Shown piece after piece: positions 42,364-51,145 of a stretch of 64,000 nucleotides of DNA. How positions within the stretch are numbered: position 1 is the first letter of the stretch; each line of letters begins with the position of its first letter. Under the pieces are notes generated by a model, which saw nothing but the letters and a program-made list of their open reading frames with translations, searched no databases and was not told the origin of the DNA. The stretch lies in NCBI RefSeq assembly GCF_024159265.1, contig NZ_JAMYWY010000001.1:1798001-1862000 (forward strand), in the 5' to 3' direction. This stretch comes from Paenibacillus sp. 1781tsa1 (GTDB taxonomy: Bacteria > Bacillota > Bacilli > Paenibacillales > Paenibacillaceae). A program made the position numbers and the translations under genes.

Positions 42364-42570
42364 AGTTCAACTAAACATCACACGATAACGGAGAGGGCAG
42401 ACATAACTTGAAAAAGTGAAGCTAAAAGCTTTCTGAAAGAAAGCTACTTCGGAAGCATACACCTCGCCTTTATCCCCGGATTTTTCCTTTATAAAAAGGA
42501 ATCAAAAAAATCTGGGGGTAACAGCGATTGGAAGGTTATTCTGTCATCGGAGTGTCAGTGTCATAAAACT
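42364..42570 (+). repeat. Structured intergenic element, copy B
   Basis: Same orientation and order of stems as copy A. Differences keep pairing: inner hairpin TCCTTT-ATA-AAAAGGA replaces CCCTTT-AGA-AAAGGG; closing helix ATAAC/GTTAT. AAGCTTTCT-gaa-AGAAAGCT and CCCCGGATTTTT/AAAAAATCTGGGG are retained. The outer repeat is eroded at the right end (AGTT.../...AACT). Confidence 0.85.
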
Positions 42571-42582
42571 GGGGGAAGAGGA

Positions 42583-43245
42583 ATGAATCATATTAAAGCT
42601 GTTATTTTTGATTTGGACAATACAATTCTAAACAGAACGATGACCTTTGACGGATTCACGCAACGTTTAATGAACACTTATTTTGGTCATCTTGAATCAA
42701 CTGAAGAGATAAGCAAGCGAATTATTGAACTAGACCAGGATGGTTATAAGGACAAACGCCTCCTGTTCAACGAATTGTTGCACGAATTGCCTTGGGCAGA
42801 GCATCCGCCACATGCAGAACTGATGGAGTTCTATGGCAGAGAGTATGTGCAAAGTTCAGTTCTGATGGAACAGGCGCGAGAAGTCGTTCATCATCTGCGG
42901 GGGAAATATCAAACCGGTTTAATTACCAATGGGCAGACCGATATTCAGTATGGAAAAATCGATCAACTCGGTATCCGGGAGGATTACGACCATATTATTG
43001 TTTCAGAAGAGGCTGGAGTCAAAAAGCCCGACCCACGCATATTTCAGCTTGCGCTCGATCATTTCGGTCTAAGCCCAGAGCAATGCATCTACATTGGCGA
43101 TCATCCCGTAAACGATATTGAAGGAGCGGCAAGCGTAGGCATGAGCACCATCTGGATGAAGGTCAACCAGCCGTGGCAGGACAGGATTACGACTAGTCCT
43201 TTACATACGATTGAGCATCTAAGTGAGCTAAAGGAATTGCTGTAG
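42583..43245 (+). CDS. HAD-superfamily hydrolase (YjjG/YfnB-like)
   Basis: 220 residues. VIFDLDNTILNR (nucleophile Asp), TGLITNGQTD, VKKPDPRIF and YIGDHPVNDIEGA are the four HAD motifs. Similar to pyrimidine 5'-nucleotidases YjjG/YfnB. GGGGGAAGAGG before the ATG lies 5 nt past copy B, so the element abuts its translation start. Bracketed by copies B and C. Confidence 0.82.
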   Translation: MNHIKAVIFDLDNTILNRTMTFDGFTQRLMNTYFGHLESTEEISKRIIELDQDGYKDKRLLFNELLHELPWAEHPPHAELMEFYGREYVQSSVLMEQAREVVHHLRGKYQTGLITNGQTDIQYGKIDQLGIREDYDHIIVSEEAGVKKPDPRIFQLALDHFGLSPEQCIYIGDHPVNDIEGAASVGMSTIWMKVNQPWQDRITTSPLHTIEHLSELKELL

Positions 43246-43262
43246 AAGGCGGTTATATAAAT

Positions 43263-43473
43263 TGAATATAACATTTACACAAAACGTAGAGGACAGAAAT
43301 AACCTGAAGAAGCGGAGCTAAAAGCTTTCTGAAAGAAAGCTACTTCGGAAGCATAAACCTCGCCTTTATCCCCGGATTTACCCTTTAGGAAAGGAATCAA
43401 AAAATCTGGGGATAACAGCGATCGGAAGGTTGTTCTGTCATCGGAGTGGCTAGTGTAAATATTTTTTTGTTCA
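43263..43473 (+). repeat. Structured intergenic element, copy C
   Basis: Third copy. Terminal stem TTTACAC / GTGTAAA replaces TTCACAC / GTGTGAA of copy A, a compensatory pair of changes. The three-stem core (AAGCTTTCT-gaa-AGAAAGCT; GCGGAG with CCTCGC; CCCCGGATTT with AAATCTGGGG around CCTTT-AGG-AAAGG) is preserved. Lies between the HAD gene and the Nudix gene. Confidence 0.85.
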
Positions 43474-43524
43474 GTTTAAATAGATAAAGACTCCTATAAT
43501 CACAGTCTGGAAAGCGAGGAACAT

Positions 43525-44064
43525 ATGGAGATTAGACAGATGGCTACAGCGTTTTTGAAGAATGGCTCAGACGTGCTGATGATGAAGAAGGCGGGTAGCA
43601 GATTGTTTGATTTTGAATTTTGGGGTGGCATCGGCGGGCATCTGGAACAAGGGGAACTGAACGCACCCATGACCGCCAGCTATCGGGAGATTGAAGAAGA
43701 GACCGGGTTCAAGCAAGCGGATATCGAACACTTTCGGCTTCGATATATGCTGTTGGAGGTTAACGGTGGTGAGATTTGGCAGCAGTTTGTATATTTCGGA
43801 GAGACGAAACATCGACATTTTGTGCCCTCCGATGAAGGAGAGTTATTCTGGATACCAATGGATGAGGTGCTGGACTTACATTCGTCTATTCTAATTAAAG
43901 CAACGCTCAGGCACTATTTACAACATCCGGGAGCAGAAGACATCTGGATTGGCAACGTTCAAGGCGGAACAGACTTAAAGGGCACTCCACAGGTCATATG
44001 GAACAGAATGCAGGAAGCGAAATCATTTGAGCCAAAGGGGGTTATCGATAATATTGAAAGATAG
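43525..44064 (+). CDS. Nudix hydrolase
   Basis: 179 residues. Nudix box GGHLEQGELNAPMTASYREIEEETGF contains REIEEETG but with one extra residue in the X7 spacer. TATAAT at 43495-43500 may be its -10 box, just outside copy C. The C-terminus GNVQGGTDLKGTPQVIWNRM is unusual. Substrate unknown. The following gene overlaps the stop. Confidence 0.7.
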   Translation: MEIRQMATAFLKNGSDVLMMKKAGSRLFDFEFWGGIGGHLEQGELNAPMTASYREIEEETGFKQADIEHFRLRYMLLEVNGGEIWQQFVYFGETKHRHFVPSDEGELFWIPMDEVLDLHSSILIKATLRHYLQHPGAEDIWIGNVQGGTDLKGTPQVIWNRMQEAKSFEPKGVIDNIER

Positions 44065-44722
44065 AACTGGAAGAAAAAAATGGAGATGGATAAATTACCT
44101 GTTGATCACTGTACTGATTGCTATCATTCTTCCGAGTAGTCATGTAGAGGCAGACAGCACGATTACAGTGAAAACGAAGGTCCAATATTACAAAGGACAG
44201 CCATACATACATCTAACAGGTGGAAAGAAATCTGTGACGGATAAGTTGAACAAGACGTTTAAACTCCACGCAGTGAAAGCAGCTCGCCTGGACAAAGAAG
44301 AAAAGCAATCAAACAAAGCTTATTTCTACACTACCATGGCCAGTGTAAAATACAATGCAAAAGAAAAGTTGTCTGTAGTATATGAAGATCATGTATACAC
44401 TGGCGGAGCACATGGAATGGATGCGACAACATCATATAACTATGATTTAAGAACAGGGAAAGAACTGAAGCTAAGCGAGTATGTTAAAGATGATATTCAG
44501 ATGGAGAAGGTAGAGAAATCAATCTCCAACAGTCTATTAGCCATGTATAATGCAGGAGTTTCTATTTTTGAAGAGAATATTTATGATTTTCAGCTTGATC
44601 AAACATCTGAATTCTTTTTGTATGACAAAGGGATCGTCATCCGATTCTATCCTTATGAGGTTGCACCCTACGCTAAAGGATTTGTAGATATCAAAGTCCC
44701 ATACACTAAATTCAACCAATAG
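44054..44722 (+). CDS. DUF3298/DUF4163 secreted protein (RsiV/PdaC-like domain)
   Basis: 222 residues from TTG 44054, with AAAGGGGG 12 nt upstream; the earlier TTG 44027 has no site. Signal peptide or anchor in the first 32 residues, then a DUF4163 region, then YTGGAHGMDATTSYNYDLRTGKELKL, the DUF3298 signature also present in RsiV and PdaC. Those domains bind lysozyme or glycans. No deacetylase or sigma partner here. Confidence 0.7.
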   Translation: MKDRTGRKKWRWINYLLITVLIAIILPSSHVEADSTITVKTKVQYYKGQPYIHLTGGKKSVTDKLNKTFKLHAVKAARLDKEEKQSNKAYFYTTMASVKYNAKEKLSVVYEDHVYTGGAHGMDATTSYNYDLRTGKELKLSEYVKDDIQMEKVEKSISNSLLAMYNAGVSIFEENIYDFQLDQTSEFFLYDKGIVIRFYPYEVAPYAKGFVDIKVPYTKFNQ

Positions 44723-44733
44723 ATATATGCAAT

Positions 44734-44771
44734 AAAAGACATGATCCAGTTCAATGAGATCATGTCTTTTT
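44734..44771. terminator. Bidirectional terminator
   Basis: AAAAGACATGATC pairs with GATCATGTCTTTTT (13 bp). Separates convergent genes at 44722 and 44834. Confidence 0.8.
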
Positions 44772-44833
44772 ATGTCAATATCGTAATATCAACACATAAT
44801 ATGTTTTTGACGAATGAAGCCTTTACGACCAGA

Positions 44834-45991
44834 TCAGGCTGTAATAATTCGATCTTTCGTTTGTCTGTTCCGATGTTCTATCGCTTCCTCATAGTCCCTG
44901 ATCAGTGTATCAAAAATATGCTCCCACGACCGCTGCTCAGCCAGCTTTCTGCCTTCCAGTCCCATCATCCTCAATTGGTTCACGTGATTTTCCCAGAGAC
45001 ATATCTCCCGAATCAGTGCATCAGCATGACCTGGCTCGAACAACACACCATTGCGGTGGTGGGATACCAGATCCTTTACACCTCCGGCATTGGCCGCCAC
45101 TACAGGAAGCCCTGAAGCCATTGCTTCCAATACCACATTGCCAAATGTCTCCGTAGAGGAAGGAAACACAAACAGATCTGCCGAAGCATACATAACAGCA
45201 AGTTCTTCGCCATGCATATAGCCTGTAAAGGTGACATTGGGTGGGGTTTGCAGACGCATTTTGGGGAGAGATGGGCCGTCGCCAACGATAATCCAGTGTA
45301 CACGGGACTGCATATCCTGGGGCAACTGCTGCATGGTAGTCGAGAGTGTAGCGATATCTTTTTCCGGGGCAATGCGACCAACGTAGAGTAAAATAAGGGG
45401 AGCGGTGATGTGGTATCGTTCACGGATATCCGAGCTGCGTTTATCAGGGGAGTACAGGTTGCAATCAATTCCGCGAGACCAGAGCTTCAGACGCTGAATG
45501 CCTTGGACTTGAAGGGTGTTTAACGTCTCCTGTGATGGAGCCAGGGTTGCATCACAGGCACGGTGGAACCATTGGATATATTTCCAATAGAGAGGAATCA
45601 TACTTTTCAACCGGTAATATTCGAGATAACGATCGAAGTGGGTATGATAGGAGACAACATGCGGAAGATGATGTTTGAGCGCATACCTCAGACCAAGCAG
45701 CCCCATATTAAAAGGCGTGGCGATATGCAGCAGATCGGGTTGAAAGGTTTGCAGCTGCTTGTGAGTGCTAGCTCTGTTGGGTAGAGCAATGCGGCATTCG
45801 GGATACAGAAAAAAGGGAATGTTGGCAACCGATCTGACTTGAGTCTCATGGCTTCCTTCAATGATGGAGTTCGGAGTAAACAACAGATGTTCAATTCTTC
45901 TGCGGTTCAGATGGTTACTCAAGCGGTGGAGCGTGCCAGCAACACCATTGGTTTCCGGAAGATAGGTGTCTGTGAACAAGGCCAGGCGCAT
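44834..45991 (-). CDS. GT4-family glycosyltransferase
   Basis: 385 residues from ATG 45991 (or 45994); GGGAGGGG lies just upstream. GT-B fold: N-terminal FTDTYLPETNGVAGTLHRL, C-terminal LLYVGRIAPEKDI, FVFPSSTETFGNVVLEAMASGLPVVA and the EX7E motif. It resembles alpha-mannosyl/glucosyl transferases that act on diacylglycerol or glycolipid (MgtA/UgtP-like GT4). Faces the envelope from the cytosol. No partner gene adjacent. Confidence 0.85.
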   Translation of the reverse strand: MRLALFTDTYLPETNGVAGTLHRLSNHLNRRRIEHLLFTPNSIIEGSHETQVRSVANIPFFLYPECRIALPNRASTHKQLQTFQPDLLHIATPFNMGLLGLRYALKHHLPHVVSYHTHFDRYLEYYRLKSMIPLYWKYIQWFHRACDATLAPSQETLNTLQVQGIQRLKLWSRGIDCNLYSPDKRSSDIRERYHITAPLILLYVGRIAPEKDIATLSTTMQQLPQDMQSRVHWIIVGDGPSLPKMRLQTPPNVTFTGYMHGEELAVMYASADLFVFPSSTETFGNVVLEAMASGLPVVAANAGGVKDLVSHHRNGVLFEPGHADALIREICLWENHVNQLRMMGLEGRKLAEQRSWEHIFDTLIRDYEEAIEHRNRQTKDRIITA

Positions 45992-46201
45992 CATTACCCC
46001 TCCCAAGACTCGTGATGCCAAGATCATAACAGCGGAACATTTTCCCGAGGTCAAGTGCATGTTAACTTGACGATATTCCCTGTAAATTGGATAACAGGAT
46101 AGACAATACTAACTACTATAAGTTCAACTTGTATAGCGTATTCTGCTATGATGTAATAACGTGTCGGCGTATGTAGATAGAGATACAGGAGGCAGAGAAA
46201 G

Positions 46202-46771
46202 ATGAACAAGTTACAAGAAGAACTGCAGGAGTTGTTACCACTCGATCAGCTTGAAGAGATGTCAGGTGAAGAAATGGTGGGGAGTGTTGCCATGGACCTT
46301 TATCGGGCTGAATTCGAGACGATTCGCGAGAGTGGGCCGGTACTTCCGCAAGTATTGCGCGATATCATTCTAATCATTGATTTGGATACCGAGCTGTCCA
46401 TGAACGGTATGACCGGTTTCCTTGAGAATGCCAGCGGGCAGTATCTGGGTGAGACGATAACAGCTATGGAACGGATTGGCAATGATGCAGATGCCGTGAT
46501 CCTGAAGAAAATAGAGCAAGTGTTGTCCGAAAGCAGCGTAACGCACGGGCAATTACGAGATAATGTGAATGGCCTGTCCGAAGATGACATCACGACAAGC
46601 CTGCAAACGCATGGGGAACAGATTCATGAGGTATTGCAGCGCATTGAACTGGAAGCCGGCAACCTAAGCATGCAATCCGATAACGAAGAAAGTTTCGACC
46701 TGCTGTATCAGTATGTGGATGCCAACAAAGATCTGCTGAAACAGGAGATGGAGCACTTCTTGTCTAATTGA
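46202..46771 (+). CDS. DMP19-like (DUF4375) protein
   Basis: 189 residues, very acidic, all soluble. VLRDIILIIDLDTELSMNGM then TGFLENASGQYLGETITAM has the E..NGG/MNGM..F..N pattern of the DMP19/DUF4375 family (DNA mimic proteins in Neisseria). The high negative charge fits DNA mimicry, but most relatives are uncharacterised. GGAGG precedes the ATG. Confidence 0.55.
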   Translation: MNKLQEELQELLPLDQLEEMSGEEMVGSVAMDLYRAEFETIRESGPVLPQVLRDIILIIDLDTELSMNGMTGFLENASGQYLGETITAMERIGNDADAVILKKIEQVLSESSVTHGQLRDNVNGLSEDDITTSLQTHGEQIHEVLQRIELEAGNLSMQSDNEESFDLLYQYVDANKDLLKQEMEHFLSN

Positions 46772-46797
46772 ATGGGAAGAGGGGGGAATTGACAAAC

Positions 46798-47082
46798 ATG
46801 AACAAACGATTAGTGATGGAATCCGTTCTGGTTACCCTGTTATTCATCATCGGTTTTGCAGCTTGGAATGTCGTACAAGGCATGATCATGACCATGAATT
46901 ACGTACCTGATCTGACAAACACCGCTTCATCCGTTAACCCATTGCAATCCAAGGTTGCTTTTGGAACTATGGTTCGGTGGGATTCAACATCCATGATCAT
47001 GGCTGTTGCCGGATTCGTTTTGCTCGCCGCAGCATATTACGGTCTTCGATCTGGAATGCAGCGCTGGACACAGCGTTCCTGA
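46798..47082 (+). CDS. Two-helix membrane protein
   Basis: 94 residues from ATG 46798, with GAGGGGGG upstream. Transmembrane segments at about 8-28 and 62-82, with an extracellular loop of about 33 residues. Follows the DMP19-like gene by 26 nt, probably the same transcript. Function unknown. Confidence 0.55.
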   Translation: MNKRLVMESVLVTLLFIIGFAAWNVVQGMIMTMNYVPDLTNTASSVNPLQSKVAFGTMVRWDSTSMIMAVAGFVLLAAAYYGLRSGMQRWTQRS

Positions 47083-47197
47083 AGGATTGTCCTCATAAGC
47101 TCCATGTCACATGTTCCTTTACGGTGCCTTTGCAGCACACCAATTGAAACTCAATTACAACTGCCCTGAGTCTATTAAGTTCCCTTATTTAAAATGG

Positions 47198-47240
47198 AAA
47201 CCGTCCTTTATCAGATTTATCTGATAGAGGACGGTTTTTT
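47198..47240. terminator. Strong bidirectional terminator
   Basis: AAACCGTCCT-t-TATCAG pairs with CTGATA-g-AGGACGGTTT around a 6-nt loop, with T-tracts on both sides. Confidence 0.85.
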
Positions 47241-47254
47241 TTATAGACTATATA

Positions 47255-48028
47255 CTAGATATGTTTGGAAATGACTTCTTCCAGTCCTTGAGCGACAGAA
47301 TGCGCACCCCGTGCCAGATGTCTTTCATACAGATGCAAGCGGACAAAACTTTCATCCGTACCCATGGCTTCGGAGAATATTCCACTGAGCCCACGAGCAC
47401 GGCGGTCGATCTGTAATAACAGTTCAAGCGAATCGCCCATTGGATAAAACAGGACTTCCAGCTCATCCAGATGTCCACGGAACTTGTTTGTTGGTACATA
47501 TTCGAATTCCTGAACAAATGGCAGATTTCCGCCAAGCTTCGGCGCATAGTCGTTGGTCACTTCACGCAGTTTGAAGTCAAGGATATCGATTGCATCGAGC
47601 ACAGTATTCATGTCTTTGCTGGGAACAACATGCAACCTGTCACGATCTGATGGGTCCACCGCGCTTGAGATATCGAGGCCGGTTTCTACCCAAACTTCGG
47701 CACGATGCAGTGTAATCGGCAGGTTTTCTGGCAGGTCAAATGAGAATTCTTTCTCCAATTTGGCTCCAGGCTGTAATGTGAAACCTTCGGTGAGCAGGTA
47801 TTTGGCGATAACGGCTGTTTCTTTTACTTTGCGATCATCGTGCTCCCGTATGTAATGGGTTTTGATTGAAAGATAGATTCGATCTACGTTCTGCTCCACA
47901 TCTCCACCTTCAATGTACACAACCCCCGTGATGATTCCTCCAGGCGTGACCTCTGGTGTATGCAATTCCGTATTTACTTTGGCTGCTCCAACACCTACAC
48001 TGGCTAACATTTTCTTGAAAAATGACAT
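47255..48028 (-). CDS. spo0M: Sporulation-control protein Spo0M
   Basis: 257 residues from ATG 48028, with CTGGAGG upstream. MSFFKKMLASVGVGAAKV and GGIITGVVYIEGGDVEQNVDRI open an arrestin-like N-terminal domain, followed by a second beta-sandwich (LPENLPITLHRAEVWVETGLDI). B. subtilis Spo0M (258 residues) modulates Spo0A-stage sporulation and vegetative morphology. Its presence supports a spore-forming host. Confidence 0.88.
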   Translation of the reverse strand: MSFFKKMLASVGVGAAKVNTELHTPEVTPGGIITGVVYIEGGDVEQNVDRIYLSIKTHYIREHDDRKVKETAVIAKYLLTEGFTLQPGAKLEKEFSFDLPENLPITLHRAEVWVETGLDISSAVDPSDRDRLHVVPSKDMNTVLDAIDILDFKLREVTNDYAPKLGGNLPFVQEFEYVPTNKFRGHLDELEVLFYPMGDSLELLLQIDRRARGLSGIFSEAMGTDESFVRLHLYERHLARGAHSVAQGLEEVISKHI

Positions 48029-48211
48029 GCGCTTAACCTCCAGATCAGATGGTTTATTATAGGGGATACATACGACTTCGACCTTAATACGGAAGCTGGA
48101 AGGGAAACGTTTCAAATTTTGGCAAAGATATTCGCATATTCAAACAGGAGATTCGATTAGCCGATGTCGAATGTTAGAATAAAGGGATTTTTTGTCAGGA
48201 GATGAAGCCGA

Positions 48212-48652
48212 TTGAACACAGAATTTTCAGAACAGAAATATGGTGAGACTGGTGTCAAAACCAGCTTTGAGCAGATGGCGAACGGGGAACAGAAATATAA
48301 AATGATATCAGAAGATGGCAGTTATTATTGTAGAACCGTTGCTTCTTCCCAGGGAGCATGGCAAAACAGTCATGTACATATCAGTCTAACGGAGTTTTAT
48401 GTGGTGCAATCCGGATGGATTGCTTATGCCAGTTATGGAGACGATCAGGTGTTTTCCATTCGAGTGATGCGTGAAGGAGAGCATATGATTGTCCAACCTG
48501 GAGTCCACCACAATATATACATGTCTGCACATAGCACGATCCATACAATCAAACATGGATTAAATACATTCAGTGATTGGATGGCATCACCTGAGTTGGA
48601 TAGGGTAACTCAATCTGTAACAGAGAAGGAGCTGCTCCAGAAGTATGATTAA
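48212..48652 (+). CDS. Cupin-like protein
   Basis: 146 residues from TTG 48212, with CAGGAGATG upstream. The beta-barrel pattern includes NSHVHISLTEFYVVQSG and EHMIVQPGVHHNIYM; the two His-containing strands are positioned like cupin motifs 1 and 2 for metal binding. Soluble; substrate unknown. Confidence 0.6.
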   Translation: MNTEFSEQKYGETGVKTSFEQMANGEQKYKMISEDGSYYCRTVASSQGAWQNSHVHISLTEFYVVQSGWIAYASYGDDQVFSIRVMREGEHMIVQPGVHHNIYMSAHSTIHTIKHGLNTFSDWMASPELDRVTQSVTEKELLQKYD

Positions 48653-48672
48653 CCAGACGGAGGATCAGGCAG

Positions 48673-49221
48673 ATGCGTAAAAGAACAATATTTTGGATTA
48701 CGGGAATAACGATCATTTTTTTGGTGACTCTGCTCATCTACAGCTATGTTATTCCAAGTGTGAATGCCAAGGATGTTGTGATGGCAGGGACAATCAGACA
48801 GATTGATACAGATGCAGTGGAGGTAGAGTTAGAGATAACGCGAAAAAGAGAAGACCAGGATCAACATATGGTGTATCCCGTTGTCCCGGGCTGGGGAGGG
48901 GTCACATTCACGGATGAACTAGATGATGCGTGGTACATGCCTTCGTCTGTTGGCAGCTCCTATTTTGATCAAGTCATTCTGGAAAAGTATCTGAAGGGCC
49001 AGGGGAAAACGAGGAAATCAGCTGATAATCTGATAGGATTTGCGATACCTGATGAGTTAGGGAGTTACAAGTTGCGATTTACGCTCAGATCCTTGGATGG
49101 AACGACTCAACCGCTAAAGAATCCCATGGTGTATTATGTTCACAACGAGCAGTTGTTGGGGAAGGATCTAAGTTGGGTTACGGGTGAAAATCTGGAGATC
49201 ATTAAGGAGTATGCAGAGTGA
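48673..49221 (+). CDS. Membrane-anchored hypothetical protein
   Basis: 182 residues: one N-terminal transmembrane segment (about 7-28), then an extracytoplasmic beta-rich domain (TIRQIDTDAVEVELEITRKR ... YKLRFTLRSLDG). Family not recognised. The GNAT gene begins at the last base of its stop codon. Confidence 0.55.
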   Translation: MRKRTIFWITGITIIFLVTLLIYSYVIPSVNAKDVVMAGTIRQIDTDAVEVELEITRKREDQDQHMVYPVVPGWGGVTFTDELDDAWYMPSSVGSSYFDQVILEKYLKGQGKTRKSADNLIGFAIPDELGSYKLRFTLRSLDGTTQPLKNPMVYYVHNEQLLGKDLSWVTGENLEIIKEYAE

Positions 49222-49760
49222 TGAGAGTATATGAATCAAACGGAATCACCGTACGTTTCTTGGAAACAGAAGATGAACACCAGCTGGTGAAGTGGCTGAC
49301 TGACCCGGAAGTCCTTCAATACTATGAAGGCCGTGATCGGCCGCATGATCTGGAGCAGGTAAGAGAACATTTTTACAATCAGGATGATGATGCTACCCGT
49401 TGTATCGTTGAGTATGGAGGACATCCGATTGGATACATTCAGTTCTATGAGCTTGAGGAAGAAGAACGAACGGAGTATGGTTATGGAGACACGGATGAGA
49501 TCATCTATGGAACGGATCAGTTTATTGGTGAGATAGATTATTGGAACAAAGGTATCGGAACATTGCTGGTGCAATCCATGCTGGCTTATCTGACTCATGA
49601 AAAAGAAGCCCGTAAAGTGGTTATGGACCCTCAATCCTGGAACTTGCGAGCGATATCCTGTTATGAGAAATGTGGTTTTCAAAGGATTAAGCTGTTGGAG
49701 AAACATGAGCAGCATGAAGGACAGATGAGAGACTGCTGGCTCATGGAATATGCTCCTTAG
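49221..49760 (+). CDS. GNAT acetyltransferase, AAC(6')-like
   Basis: 179 residues from ATG 49221; AAGGAG lies 11 nt upstream. DPEVLQYYEGRDRPHDLEQV, IGYIQFYELEEEE, YGTDQFIGEIDYWNKGIGT and WNLRAISCYEKCGF recall the aminoglycoside 6'-acetyltransferase group typified by AacA4. Many environmental relatives do not confer resistance, so the substrate is open. Confidence 0.72.
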   Translation: MRVYESNGITVRFLETEDEHQLVKWLTDPEVLQYYEGRDRPHDLEQVREHFYNQDDDATRCIVEYGGHPIGYIQFYELEEEERTEYGYGDTDEIIYGTDQFIGEIDYWNKGIGTLLVQSMLAYLTHEKEARKVVMDPQSWNLRAISCYEKCGFQRIKLLEKHEQHEGQMRDCWLMEYAP

Positions 49761-49806
49761 ATAATTAAAAGTTATTTTGAATCATACAAACAAGGAGGAA
49801 TAATAG

Positions 49807-50331
49807 ATGGACGAACGATTTCCGATAGGACCATTTGTACACACAGGTGAAGTTACCTTGGCACAGCGGGAGAAGTGGATTCAGGACATTGCTGAGTTGC
49901 CTGAGCACGCGCGAGAAGCGGTAAAGGGACTGAGTGAAGAGCAATTAAGTCTGCCCTATCGAGAAGGCGGATGGATGCTCAAACAGGTCATTCACCACAT
50001 GGCAGACAGCCATATGAACAGTATGATTCGTTTCAAATTGGCACTGACAGAGGATACACCTACGATTCGACCATATTATGAAGAGCGTTGGGCTGAACTG
50101 AGTGATTCAAGGGACCTGGATGTTGAGTTCTCGCTTCAGATTCTGGATGCACTTCATCGTCGTTGGGTGTTTCTGTTAAACGCATTAACAGATGCAGATT
50201 ATGCCAAACAATTCTATCATCCCTCATCGCAAGAAACAACGAGACTGGATTATAATCTGGGCATGTATGCGTGGCATGGCAAACACCATGTTGCGCATAT
50301 CACATCGCTTCGAGATCGACTGGGAATATAG
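49807..50331 (+). CDS. bstA: Bacillithiol transferase-like DinB protein (YfiT/BstA)
   Basis: 174 residues, four-helix DinB fold. The metal triad is given by VIHHMADSHMNS and AWHGKHHVAHI; RFPIGPF and RPYYEERWAEL match the YfiT subfamily. BstA conjugates bacillithiol to toxic electrophiles. AAGGAGGAA is 8 nt before the ATG. Supports a bacillithiol-using Bacillota. Confidence 0.82.
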   Translation: MDERFPIGPFVHTGEVTLAQREKWIQDIAELPEHAREAVKGLSEEQLSLPYREGGWMLKQVIHHMADSHMNSMIRFKLALTEDTPTIRPYYEERWAELSDSRDLDVEFSLQILDALHRRWVFLLNALTDADYAKQFYHPSSQETTRLDYNLGMYAWHGKHHVAHITSLRDRLGI

Positions 50332-50364
50332 TTAGGCAAAATATCTTATTAAGGAGAATCATTA

Positions 50365-50877
50365 ATGACTGTACATATCAGATTATTAAATGAGAGTGAT
50401 CCTGTAACCATATCAAAGGCGTTTCAGGAGCAGGGGTGGGGGAGATACGCTGAGCAGTATCTTCATTACTTGGCTGAACAACAGAATGGGGACCGTGTAA
50501 CCTTGGTAGCCGAGTTGAATGGAGAATTTGCTGGGTACGTGAATGTATTGTGGCAGTCCAAATACCCGTCTTTCAGGGAACAAGGCATTCCCGAAATTAA
50601 CGATTTCAATGTGCTGATCAAGTTCCAGCGCCAAGGTATTGGTTCACGGTTGATGGAACGAGCAGAGGAAGTTATTTCGGAACGAACGGATGTAGCAGGC
50701 ATTGGTGTAGGTGTGTTTTCCGATTATGGCAAAGCGCAAATTTTATATGCCCATCGCGGATATATACCGGACGGTCATGGTGTCCACAGACACGATCATT
50801 ACATTCAGCCAGGTGAAGAAACAGTTATGGACGACGATGTTGTGCTTTATCTTACGAAGAAATTAAAAGGCATGTAA
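50365..50877 (+). CDS. GNAT N-acetyltransferase
   Basis: 170 residues. NDFNVLIKFQRQGIGSRLME is the acetyl-CoA binding core; GVGVFSDYGKAQILYAHRGY follows. Close to a Bacillus group containing SDYG/AQRLY. AAGGAG precedes the ATG. Substrate unknown. Confidence 0.78.
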   Translation: MTVHIRLLNESDPVTISKAFQEQGWGRYAEQYLHYLAEQQNGDRVTLVAELNGEFAGYVNVLWQSKYPSFREQGIPEINDFNVLIKFQRQGIGSRLMERAEEVISERTDVAGIGVGVFSDYGKAQILYAHRGYIPDGHGVHRHDHYIQPGEETVMDDDVVLYLTKKLKGM

Positions 50878-50985
50878 TAAGTGTGAGTCATGTGTACTGG
50901 TTGTTAAATATCGATTGTGTGTGACTGGCGTAAACGTGGAGTGAACCACGAGGAAGCACATATATTATATGCCGTACGCCTGGGC

Positions 50986-51020
50986 AAAGTGTTTGATCTT
51001 TTGATCAAACACTTTATTTA
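50986..51020. terminator. Perfect 13-bp terminator hairpin
   Basis: AAAGTGTTTGATC-tttt-GATCAAACACTTT, then TATTTATTATT. Lies about 110 nt after the GNAT stop. It interrupts an otherwise open frame (50938-51174) that I therefore regard as non-coding. Confidence 0.75.
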
Positions 51021-51145
51021 TTATTCGGGTACGAAAGGACTGGTGGCGGCAATGAAAATGGCGTTTGCTTTATTTGATCGAATGACAAGTATGGATTTGG
51101 CTGGATTTTATGAAGCTGTGATCTTTAAGGGGAGGGGGTGGAAAG

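Noticed and set aside
42364-43473. Repeat pair B/C as an insertion sequence
   Set aside because: There is no transposase gene; the enclosed gene is a HAD hydrolase, so only a non-autonomous element or RNA family is supported.
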